Shown here: positions 1 through 6,535 of the stretch, piece by piece
Position numbering within the stretch: position 1 is the first letter of the stretch
Layout: the number at the start of each line of letters is the position of its first letter
Source: Candidatus Poseidoniales archaeon
GTDB lineage: Archaea; Thermoplasmatota; Poseidoniia; Poseidoniales; Poseidoniaceae
Assembly (NCBI GenBank): GCA_003602605.1
Contig: QQRW01000055.1
Span: 1 to 52,219 of the forward strand
Direction: 5' to 3'
Length of the DNA: 52,219 nt
Notes under the pieces: generated by a model
Database searches by the model: none
The model's input: only the letters and a program-made list of their open reading frames with translations
Told to the model about the DNA's origin: nothing
Position numbers and translations under genes: made by a program

Positions 1-353
1 GCGCTCATGAGAGATTCAACTGCACTTGGGTCTTCCAACTTCATCTTCACAATCCAACCTTCGCCGTATGGGTCGGTATTCATGAGTTCAGGTGTATCTT
101 CGAGAGCTTCGTTCACTGCAGTGATTTCTCCAGCAAGTGGTGCAAAAATTGGGGATGCGGATTTAACAGACTCGACGATAGCGAACTCGTCCATATCGCC
201 AAGAGTTTCACCTTCGCCGGGCAGTTCGATGTAGACAATATCTGTGAGAGCATCTTGGGCGTGGTCGGTGATTCCAATCACCACTTCATCACCTTCGACG
301 CGTATCCATTCGTGCTCTTTTGTGTAGTATTGACCTTCGGGAATATCGCTCAT
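1..353 (-). CDS. gcvH: Glycine cleavage system H protein, 3' end beyond the window
   Basis: Lipoyl carrier that shuttles the aminomethyl group between the P, T and L proteins of glycine cleavage in the cytoplasm. The first 117 codons are visible; the C-terminal end runs off the left edge. Family landmarks are an N-terminal YYTKEHEW, the lipoyl-lysine region ESVKSASPIFAP with K64 as the attachment site, and a later PYGEGWIVKM. I chose the ATG at 353. Upstream, the same frame stays open to a stop at 498-500 and reads like protein (for example APVYIGEFIKYRWLDEYGD), but it has no ATG or GTG; a TTG at 377 would add eight residues. Identity is nearly certain, the exact start less so. None of the other glycine-cleavage genes is visible here. 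Confidence 0.93.
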   Translation of the reverse strand, partial: MSDIPEGQYYTKEHEWIRVEGDEVVIGITDHAQDALTDIVYIELPGEGETLGDMDEFAIVESVKSASPIFAPLAGEITAVNEALEDTPELMNTDPYGEGWIVKMKLEDPSAVESLMS

Positions 354-558
354 ATTAACGTCTCCATATTCATCCAACCATCGGTATTTGATGAACTCAC
401 CGATGTAAACCGGAGCCTTTTCACCGTCTCTTACGGATATGCCTGTCCAATAAATGTCTGAAAAACGCTCAATTCGCCAATGAAACAGTCGCGGTTCTTA
501 TTAGCAGAACAAGTTCGCTCCAAAGCGAAGTCAAACGGCTTCAAGGGATGGGACCCTC

Positions 559-915
559 ATGAGCAGAGCATTTAGAGAAGGCGTAGCAAAAAACAAGCGA
601 GTACGAGCACCGGTTCGAAGAAGAAATTGGAGTCCAGTACGAGACTTACAAGGCCTCAAGGCCCGTACTCAAGCCACTGGTTCGCAGATGGGGCCACTTG
701 TTGAAATCCCTGCAATGGTCCGAATCGAAAACGAGCACTGGGTGTTTGAACGTATTGAAGAAGGCACACTGTACAACATCACACACAAACTCATACTCCA
801 TGAAGGAGATCAAGAGAAAGTAATCGGTGGGACAACGGACATGAGAACGGCGATGAAAGTTGCACAGTGCATGGCGCAGAAGGAAAACCGAATCGTAATG
901 ATTCAACCTGTTTGA
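559..915 (+). CDS. Unrecognised 118-residue protein with basic N terminus
   Basis: I do not recognise this family. The first 30 residues are rich in Arg and Lys (VRAPVRRR) with no hydrophobic segment, so this is not a signal peptide and could contact nucleic acid or ribosome. The rest looks like a small compact alpha/beta domain: strands around VRIENEHWVFERI and HKLILH, then a helix TAMKVAQCMAQ and a final strand NRIVMIQ. It is divergent from gcvH across about 205 bases and converges on the Sec61-beta gene with a 2-base gap. Coding is supported by a tidy ATG start and typical residue composition. Function unknown. Confidence 0.6.
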   Translation: MSRAFREGVAKNKRVRAPVRRRNWSPVRDLQGLKARTQATGSQMGPLVEIPAMVRIENEHWVFERIEEGTLYNITHKLILHEGDQEKVIGGTTDMRTAMKVAQCMAQKENRIVMIQPV

Positions 916-917
916 GT

Positions 918-1109
918 TCAGAACAAGCCCATAAACCATTGAACAACGCCTTGGTTGACAAGGTAAAAGAATGTCCCAACCCCGATGCACGCAGCGTAAA
1001 CCTGGAACGGAGTAATCTTCCAAGCGTCTTCCGATTCTTCGTCGAAATATCGAATAAGACCTGCAGCCTGTTGAATACCGCTACCGTCGGATTTCTTCTT
1101 TGAAGCCAT
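918..1109 (-). CDS. Preprotein translocase subunit Sec61-beta (SecG-type)
   Basis: Small tail-anchored subunit of the archaeal SecYE-beta protein-conducting channel in the membrane. The 63-residue product has the archaeal signature: a Lys/Ser/Gly-rich start (ASKKKSDGSGIQ), the conserved AAGLIRYFDEE segment, then one transmembrane helix near residues 36-60 (VYAACIGVGTFFYLVNQGVV). Length matches the family. The ATG at 1109 is preferred over an in-frame TTG at 1118, which would add only three residues. It stands alone and is convergent with the upstream unknown gene. This is one of the clear archaeal markers in the window. Confidence 0.92.
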   Translation of the reverse strand: MASKKKSDGSGIQQAAGLIRYFDEESEDAWKITPFQVYAACIGVGTFFYLVNQGVVQWFMGLF

Positions 1110-1165
1110 GTGGACCAATCTCTGCGAGTTGCCACCCCTTTATCAACGCGACGCGGCCGAGAAGT

Positions 1166-2032
1166 TCATTCTTCTTCGCTCTTCGCAGTTAAATCGACAA
1201 AAGCAATTTCATCTTCAGCACCATCATAGGTGAGTACATGCCCCTGCGGAATCTCATCTTCGAATCTCGCAGATGTGTCGTCATGGCCAACAGGGTCGGC
1301 CTCTATGAAATACGCTTCTGCCCTCGCTAACGCTCTTTCAAACGCAGGCGCATTGCCGTCAGCGAGAGCGCCCCGGGCTATATCTAAATCATAATGAGCG
1401 GAATCAAGTGAGAGCATTGCTTGTTCGTTGAAACCCTCATTCCCTTCTCTGGCTTGGCTAAGTCGCTTCTCAATTGCCTTGCCCTGCTCTTCCAGTGCAA
1501 ATAACTGTTCATCGAACACTGCCCGTGCCATTTCCAAACCCTCCTTCCAAGCTACTTCGTTCGACTTGAGAGATACTGCCCCGGTTTGCTTTGACAGGAA
1601 ACGAGTTGCTGCTGTTGAATGGGAAAACTCCCATGGGCGATGAGAAAGAGATGCCGATAAATCGTACATTAACCGAGCATACGATGCCGGCGCTCCTTCC
1701 AATTCAATTCTATTGAGGTATCCCGAATTGAAGAGTCCGAATCCCCAGTACGAACGCGAGGAAACCGCTACCCGCAAGTCTCCACTTTGCGTCAAGAAGG
1801 ACCACCGTTGCTCGTTGAATTTCGGCGGTTCAGAGAATACAGGCGTTTCTGGATGATCCAAATGTGCAAGAACATGTGTCGCTACATCGCCGAGATACAC
1901 GATTTTGCTCGGTAAAGTGAATGATTTTGCTCTAAGAAAGCCGGTGTCCAATTCCACTCTATGATTCGCTTTCGCTTTTCCAACTTGGGCATAGACAACA
2001 ATTGCATTGCTGACAGTGTCGTGTTTGCCCAT
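1166..2032 (-). CDS. Unrecognised 288-residue soluble protein
   Basis: I do not recognise a family. There is no signal peptide or membrane segment. The N-terminal half (about 1-110) looks like mixed beta structure with aromatic-rich strands (RSYWGFGLF). The middle, about 165-240, is strongly helical and charged (EEQGKAIEKRLSQAREG; ERALARAEAYFIEA) and could form a helical hairpin or coiled coil. The C terminus is acidic and ends in EEE. It starts with ATG at 2032 and ends 56 bases before the Sec61-beta start, so co-transcription with it on the minus strand is plausible. Function unknown; a link to secretion would be speculation. Confidence 0.6.
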   Translation of the reverse strand: MGKHDTVSNAIVVYAQVGKAKANHRVELDTGFLRAKSFTLPSKIVYLGDVATHVLAHLDHPETPVFSEPPKFNEQRWSFLTQSGDLRVAVSSRSYWGFGLFNSGYLNRIELEGAPASYARLMYDLSASLSHRPWEFSHSTAATRFLSKQTGAVSLKSNEVAWKEGLEMARAVFDEQLFALEEQGKAIEKRLSQAREGNEGFNEQAMLSLDSAHYDLDIARGALADGNAPAFERALARAEAYFIEADPVGHDDTSARFEDEIPQGHVLTYDGAEDEIAFVDLTAKSEEE

Positions 2033-2126
2033 GGTACTCGCACCTGTTCACGCACCATCAATCCAACGCATTGTTGCTAGCGTATCGGGAGAAGTATTGA
2101 TGAATCGCGCCCCGCATGGATAGTCA

Positions 2127-2131
2127 GGTGA
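2127..2131 (+). promoter_or_regulatory. Shine-Dalgarno site of the HhH/H1-like gene
   Basis: GGTGA lies 4 bases before the ATG at 2136. This is the archaeal anti-16S core and supports that start. Confidence 0.55.
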
Positions 2132-2135
2132 GCCC

Positions 2136-2669
2136 ATGGCTGGAAAGGGAGATTCGAAGATTGAGACATTAACTGCATTGCCTGGAATCGGCGCTGCAAC
2201 AGCGAAAAAGTTGGTATCTGCGAAGATAGATACGGTCTCAAAAGTGGCATCTGCAGGCTCCAAAAAACTCCAAGAAGCAGGCCTCAGTGCTGCGGTTGCT
2301 AGCAAAATAAGTGCTGCTGCTAAAGCCGCTGATAAAGCCTCAGGTGCTGCAAAGAAGGCAACAACGAAGGCCAAGTCTGCAGCCAAGTCGAGTGCCAAGA
2401 AATCCACTTCGGCAGCGAAGTCCGCTGCGACGAAATCAAAGTCGGCGGCAAAGAAGGCAACAACGAAGGCCAAGTCCGCAGCGAAGACCACCGCTAAGAA
2501 ATCCTCATCTGCGGCCAAGAAGGTAGCCGACAAGGTAGCCGAAAAGATAACTGGTGAGTCTTCCGGAAGCCAAACCGTTGAATCAACAAAATCATCCGAC
2601 GGTCGGAAGGGTGGCACGTTACGTATTCCACGCAGCGTCAAAGACATGCCATGGTTCAAAAAGAAGTGA
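2136..2669 (+). CDS. Helix-hairpin-helix protein with histone-H1-like Lys/Ala/Ser tail
   Basis: Probable DNA-binding chromosomal protein. Residues 10-60 form a helix-hairpin-helix (SAM-like) domain with the classic LPGIGAATAKKL hairpin and a second weaker unit (KLQEAGLSAAVASKI). Residues 63-140 are an extremely low-complexity Lys/Ala/Ser/Thr tail with AAKK/SAAK-type repeats, like eukaryotic linker histone H1 tails and bacterial H1-like proteins. The tail is followed by a polar linker and a distinct conserved-looking end, LRIPRSVKDMPWFKKK. The tail holds an exact 27-base direct repeat (2351-2377 and 2450-2476), so it probably grows by slippage or recombination. HhH binding to DNA is family knowledge; a chromatin role is inference. 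An L32e-like or nucleoid role are alternatives. Confidence 0.8.
   Translation: MAGKGDSKIETLTALPGIGAATAKKLVSAKIDTVSKVASAGSKKLQEAGLSAAVASKISAAAKAADKASGAAKKATTKAKSAAKSSAKKSTSAAKSAATKSKSAAKKATTKAKSAAKTTAKKSSSAAKKVADKVAEKITGESSGSQTVESTKSSDGRKGGTLRIPRSVKDMPWFKKK
2351..2476 (+). repeat. Intragenic direct repeat in the Lys/Ala tail (27 bp, two copies)
   Basis: Copies at 2351-2377 and 2450-2476 are identical, 99 bases (33 codons) apart and in the same reading frame. They encode KKATTKAK-type tail units. In-frame spacing suggests expansion by recombination inside the gene. Confidence 0.8.
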
Positions 2670-2722
2670 ATACGCTTCATTCAGGGGTTAGTATTGAAAA
2701 CCGTCACTGAACACATTGCCTC

Positions 2723-2905
2723 ATGCCTCGGCGTAAGTACGGTCGTTTACGTAAAACCGTCGAAATGCCTTCAAAAGAAAATTGTTCACGGTGCCGCTCA
2801 GGCAAATATTGTCCTATTGAAGGACACAGCGGTCAGGCAATTACACCACATCGGACATGGGCCGGCCCTTCGACGGTCAAAAAACGTAAACAGAAGCGAA
2901 AGTAG
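2723..2905 (+). CDS. Small basic protein with Cys/His cluster
   Basis: A 60-residue protein, highly basic, especially at both ends (PRRKYGRLRK and VKKRKQKRK). In the middle C21-x2-C24-x5-C30-x4-H35 could bind one zinc, which would fit a small zinc-ribbon or knuckle protein binding RNA or the ribosome. I cannot name the family. It starts with ATG and ends exactly one base before the stop of the convergent recombinase gene, so the two frames abut with no spacer. It lies 53 bases after the H1-like gene on the same strand and may be read with it. Coding status is probable because of its composition and the ordered Cys spacing. Confidence 0.6.
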   Translation: MPRRKYGRLRKTVEMPSKENCSRCRSGKYCPIEGHSGQAITPHRTWAGPSTVKKRKQKRK

Positions 2906-4003
2906 TCATTCAATTCCTACCGAACTTGTCGAAGGGGTTGTATCGACCAATTCATCGTTATCGTTCTCAGTTGCTGCAGCTGCGGCTTCAAGCGTTTGAC
3001 GTGTTGCTTGAGCTCTGTGATAGACTTCACGAAGGGTTTGGTCCGATATTTCCAGATAGACTCGGGTTGTTGCAATACTTGAATGGCCGAGAAGCCGTTG
3101 AATAGTTACCAAATCAGCGCCGCGTTCCAACAGGCCGGTAGCGAAATTGTGACGCAGTACGTGAGGAGTAAGTTTTCCCTTCGGCAAGTTTGCCTGAACA
3201 GCAAGTTTGTCCATGAGGCGCTGAACTCCACGAGGTTGTAGGCGCCGTCCTGCAGAATTGAGTAAGAATGCAAAGTCCTCGTTTCGAACTCTTGCCTCTC
3301 GAATTGGTATCCAAGCGTGTATTCGCTCAAGTGTTCTTCGAGTGAAGAGCACAAGACGGTCTTTGTCTCCCTTACCACCGTATACGCGAGCCGACCCGTC
3401 TTCAAGGTCAATATCATTCATGTCAAGATTACACACTTCACTTACTCGCAATCCTGTGTCGAGCATAATGGTGACCAGTATGGATGCAACAGGGTCTTCG
3501 CTTACTGCTGCTGCTTCCAAAACCATTGTCATTTCTCGGCGGTTGAGGGTTCGAGGTAAGCGCTTTCCAGCTCGCGCCCGCACCAGATGATCCGGCCAAC
3601 GATGGCCGAGCCATTTGAGGAGGTGCCGTGCTGCGGCGAGTCGAGCATTGTATGTGGTTGGGCGTAAATCTGAAAGGCCATGCGTCCATCTATCTATTCG
3701 GCCGCTAAGAGGTTCCATACGTTCAGCCAGCTCATAGACTGTAAGATTCTCATAATCGCTCTGACTAAGCACATCTTCGTTTGGTAGCGTGGTTTCAATG
3801 AGCGCTCTCAAACCACTTGCGTATGATTTTTGAGTGTTCTTTGACTTATTTTCAGCTTTCAGCGTTTGCATGTAGCAAGAAAGCCACGGCAAATCTTGCA
3901 TGTGTATAAGACGAGGCGGAAGGGCAACTGCGACGTCATTGAGCCTCATTTGGCTGGGCCTCAATGCCTTGCGCTTCCGCTCCGTTCCTTTTCTCGTATT
4001 CAT
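2906..4003 (-). CDS. xerA: Tyrosine recombinase, XerA/XerC-D family
   Basis: Site-specific recombinase, likely resolving chromosome dimers at a dif site. Starting at the ATG at 4003 it has 365 residues. An N-terminal SAM-like core-binding domain spans about 35-140 (LKAENKSKNTQKSYASGLRA); the catalytic domain follows. The full catalytic set is visible: R186 (TGLRVSEV), K211 (GGKGDKDR), H281 and R284 (HVLRHNFAT), H307 (LLGHSS) and the nucleophile Y316 (TRVYLEI). The open frame extends to 4087, but that extension lacks similarity. The C-terminal 35 residues are an Ala/Asp/Thr-rich tail. There are no transposase, att repeats or cargo around it, so a housekeeping Xer is likelier than a phage integrase. 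I could not spot a dif-like site. Confidence 0.9.
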   Translation of the reverse strand: MNTRKGTERKRKALRPSQMRLNDVAVALPPRLIHMQDLPWLSCYMQTLKAENKSKNTQKSYASGLRALIETTLPNEDVLSQSDYENLTVYELAERMEPLSGRIDRWTHGLSDLRPTTYNARLAAARHLLKWLGHRWPDHLVRARAGKRLPRTLNRREMTMVLEAAAVSEDPVASILVTIMLDTGLRVSEVCNLDMNDIDLEDGSARVYGGKGDKDRLVLFTRRTLERIHAWIPIREARVRNEDFAFLLNSAGRRLQPRGVQRLMDKLAVQANLPKGKLTPHVLRHNFATGLLERGADLVTIQRLLGHSSIATTRVYLEISDQTLREVYHRAQATRQTLEAAAAATENDNDELVDTTPSTSSVGIE

Positions 4004-4146
4004 TGGCGTTCCCCGCCTCTCGCCTGTGGCGAGTGTGCATCCCGTGCTCCGTAGAGCAGGTAACAAGAAGGTGAACTCCCATATCAAACCACCGCGCGAA
4101 TTGAGGATTCAACTCAACGGTATGAAGCCGTCCGTCAATCGCCGAA

Positions 4147-5373
4147 TCATGCTTTGGATTCTTCCGAATCTGGGAGATTAAAGGCCTTTTGAGGTACATC
4201 AAGCATGGCTTGTCGTAATGAATTTCGTAGTTCAGTGAGCTCTCCATAGCAGATCAACACGTCTTCGTATCGAAGTTGAATATCGTCACTTGGATTCCAA
4301 AGAAGACTGTTGTCTCGAGACAATGCAAAGACTGGGATCTTTGAGCTGGAATTGAACAGGTCTGCGAGTGGTTGGCCCACCAATTGCGGGTGATTCTTAA
4401 TTTGCAGAGAAAGCACACCAGAGCCTGGGACGGTGCGTAACAACTGGTCGAGGTCAACTTCTGAAAACGCCGTCTCGCTGGTTACATAATTGATGATTTC
4501 ACCCGCTACATTGACTCCACTTGCTTTCTCGATTCCTTCGAGCCCTGGAGATGAATTAACTTCGAGAACCAATGGCCCATCCTTCGCTTCCAAGAGGTCG
4601 ACTCCAGCGATATGGAGTCCAAGAACTCGTGCTGCCCTGCACGCAGCCTCTTCAAACTCAGGGGGTAACTCGACTTTCTCTACAGTCCCATTAAGGTGGT
4701 AATTACTTCTAAACTCGCGTCCGCGCGCCCTTCGGCGCATGCTGGCAACAACCCGATCTCCAACTACCAACGCACGAATATCCTTGCCGTGTGACTCAGC
4801 AATGTATTCCTGAATAAGAACGGCTCGACCTGTGAGTAACAAACCTTGGACAAGATTTCGTGCCTCACGAATTGTGTGGCGAAGGAATACACCTTGCCCT
4901 TGCGTCCCCTGAGTTACCTTGATGACAACAGGTAAGCCACCAACGAAATCGACTGCAGTTTCGACATCAATAATGTCACGAACGTATGTTGTTCGAGGTA
5001 CGGGGATCCGATTACGAGCGAGAATCTGCGAGGCGTGTAATTTGTCTCTGCTCTGTAGAATGCCAGCGCCGGTATTTGCAGTCCAAATACCAAGTTGTTC
5101 GAGGTGTCGCAAAACTGCAACGCCATGTTTGGTGATGGAGTGGCCTATTCGTGGAATAACTGCATCGTAGTTGAACGGTTTGCCGTTGTGCAAAATATCT
5201 ATTCGGCCATCGGCAACAAAAAGGGAGAACTTCATTGGGTCAGCAATGTAAGGGTCTAAGCCACGTTTTCTCGCCTCTTCAGCGAGCCTTCGTGTACTGT
5301 AGAGTCGAGGTCCACGCGAGAGAATCGCAAGTCTCAGTGCCGAATCTTGGAGCGAACCGTCATCATGATTCAT
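4147..5373 (-). CDS. RimK-like ATP-grasp ligase with C-terminal TrkA-C-like domain
   Basis: Predicted ATP-dependent carboxylate-amine ligase that adds an amino acid (typically glutamate) to a protein or small molecule. In the 408-residue form starting at 5373, residues 10-95 are the RimK pre-ATP-grasp domain (LAILSRGPRLYSTRRLAEEA). Residues 96-300 are the ATP-grasp, with KVTQGTQGQGVFL in the ATP loop, LIQEYIAESHGKDIRALVVG, and the Mg-binding end LEVNSSPGLEGIEKASGV. From about 325 a second module (IKNHPQLVGQPLADLF ... VFALSRDNSLLWNPSDD ... LRYEDVLICYG) resembles the RCK/TrkA-C ligand-binding fold of potassium transport regulators. A regulatory-domain fusion to RimK is unusual. Divergent from the next gene by 69 bases. 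Confidence 0.85.
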   Translation of the reverse strand: MNHDDGSLQDSALRLAILSRGPRLYSTRRLAEEARKRGLDPYIADPMKFSLFVADGRIDILHNGKPFNYDAVIPRIGHSITKHGVAVLRHLEQLGIWTANTGAGILQSRDKLHASQILARNRIPVPRTTYVRDIIDVETAVDFVGGLPVVIKVTQGTQGQGVFLRHTIREARNLVQGLLLTGRAVLIQEYIAESHGKDIRALVVGDRVVASMRRRARGREFRSNYHLNGTVEKVELPPEFEEAACRAARVLGLHIAGVDLLEAKDGPLVLEVNSSPGLEGIEKASGVNVAGEIINYVTSETAFSEVDLDQLLRTVPGSGVLSLQIKNHPQLVGQPLADLFNSSSKIPVFALSRDNSLLWNPSDDIQLRYEDVLICYGELTELRNSLRQAMLDVPQKAFNLPDSEESKA

Positions 5374-5442
5374 ACCGTTCCCCTCCATACACCTCGCTGT
5401 TCCTCCGCGCCTTTCAAGTGCTCGCTTGAAATCGGGGTAATC

Positions 5443-6438
5443 ATGTCCGATGAGGATGCAGCGGCTGCCAGTGAAGAAAATACTGCTGATGCAGACCAAG
5501 AAGAGGCAGCAGAGGCGCTCACTCTTGAACAACGCCAAGAAGAGCTCAAGAAATCTCGATGGAATGTTTTTTTGTGGCTCGGTATTGCTGTTCTAATGTT
5601 TTCATTTGCTCTTTTCCCAATGCCGTTTAGTGCAGATTACGATAATTTCACGAACTCTGCAGAGAAGGACATTGGCTTCGTTTGGGGCCCTTCTTTACCG
5701 GGGGATGATTTGTTTGACGCTTCCATGGACCTGGATGTCACCGCTTCAAGTCCGCCTCCGGAGTCGGGTAGTCTTATCGAAGCCTACGCACTCAAAGTTG
5801 ACAATTGTCAACAAAACCTCGGCGAGTTTACCGTGATTGCCAAGAACGGTACAGATTATGCTTACCAGCATCAAATCATGGATAAGACGCCAATTACCGG
5901 ACAGGAGTACACGTTCAAGTTCTCTTTGGACCCCGGTCAATATTGCATCATTGTCCAGTATGTTGATGCCAATGGAGACATCAACTCAAACCCAAGCAAT
6001 GACCTTACCGTCAAGGGCAAAGTGTGGTCCAGCCAAACGATTGGGGGGCTGTTCGGAATCATTTGCCTCTCCCTCTCAGGATTTGCTTTTATCGGAGCGC
6101 AAAAGCACGGCGCACATATCAAAGCTATTCTAGAGAATGGAGATGAATCGACAGAAGAAAAAGTGCTTGCTTCTGTTTCAGGTGCTCGAATCGCTTCAGG
6201 CCCTACTGGCGCGCCTCCGAGTGCTGGCCCGAGTGGTCCTCCTCCGAGTGCTGGCCCGAGCGGCCCACCACCGCAATCAGGACCCGCACCGACGGATACA
6301 ACGCCAGCATCTGTTGCAGAGGCAGTGTTTGAACCTGCAGAAAACGGTTATTTCTTCAAGAAAATGCCAGACGGCTCATACGATCAAACGGTCTACGTTC
6401 AAAATGCAGATGGCACATACGTGCCGCATCAAGGCTAA
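5443..6438 (+). CDS. Two-TM membrane protein with Pro/Gly/Ser-rich linker
   Basis: Unrecognised 331-residue envelope protein. An acidic Ala/Glu-rich cytoplasmic head (1-45) precedes TM1 near 49-68 (VFLWLGIAVLMFSFALF). An extracytoplasmic domain of about 130 residues follows, with two Cys (VDNCQQNLG, PGQYCIIVQYVD) that may form a disulfide in a beta-sandwich-like fold. TM2 lies at about 200-220 (GGLFGIICLSLSGFAFIG). The cytoplasmic tail contains imperfect SAGPSGPPP repeats and then an 'ENGYFFKKMPDGSYDQTVYV' module. I start it at the ATG at 5443; the frame is open to 5347, but that would overlap the divergent RimK start. Function unknown. Confidence 0.75.
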   Translation: MSDEDAAAASEENTADADQEEAAEALTLEQRQEELKKSRWNVFLWLGIAVLMFSFALFPMPFSADYDNFTNSAEKDIGFVWGPSLPGDDLFDASMDLDVTASSPPPESGSLIEAYALKVDNCQQNLGEFTVIAKNGTDYAYQHQIMDKTPITGQEYTFKFSLDPGQYCIIVQYVDANGDINSNPSNDLTVKGKVWSSQTIGGLFGIICLSLSGFAFIGAQKHGAHIKAILENGDESTEEKVLASVSGARIASGPTGAPPSAGPSGPPPSAGPSGPPPQSGPAPTDTTPASVAEAVFEPAENGYFFKKMPDGSYDQTVYVQNADGTYVPHQG

Positions 6439-6535
6439 TCGCCGTACTTTTGCCCATCGAAATCCATGTTTTACGAGATACATTTGGGGTCATACTTGAA
6501 AGGGAATGACGACAGGCATCATGTGAGGGTTTGGA

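Noticed and set aside
7-461. Two plus-strand open frames (7-234 and 255-461)
   Set aside because: They are shadows of the gcvH gene and its upstream region on the minus strand; neither has recognisable content.
2340-2530. Short repeats that could be read as a CRISPR or tandem satellite
   Set aside because: They are in-frame coding repeats in the Lys/Ala tail, with no uniform spacers or repeats of CRISPR type.
2048-2680. A 210-codon open frame on the minus strand opposite the H1-like gene
   Set aside because: It is the antisense of the Lys/Ala/Ser tail, whose skewed codons remove stops; its Ala/Phe/Asp-rich product has no family features.
2906-4146. An integrated element around the tyrosine recombinase
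   Set aside because: No att repeats, other phage or transposon genes, or tRNA target next to it; neighbours look like host genes, so a Xer housekeeping enzyme is the simplest reading. No dif-like site was seen either.
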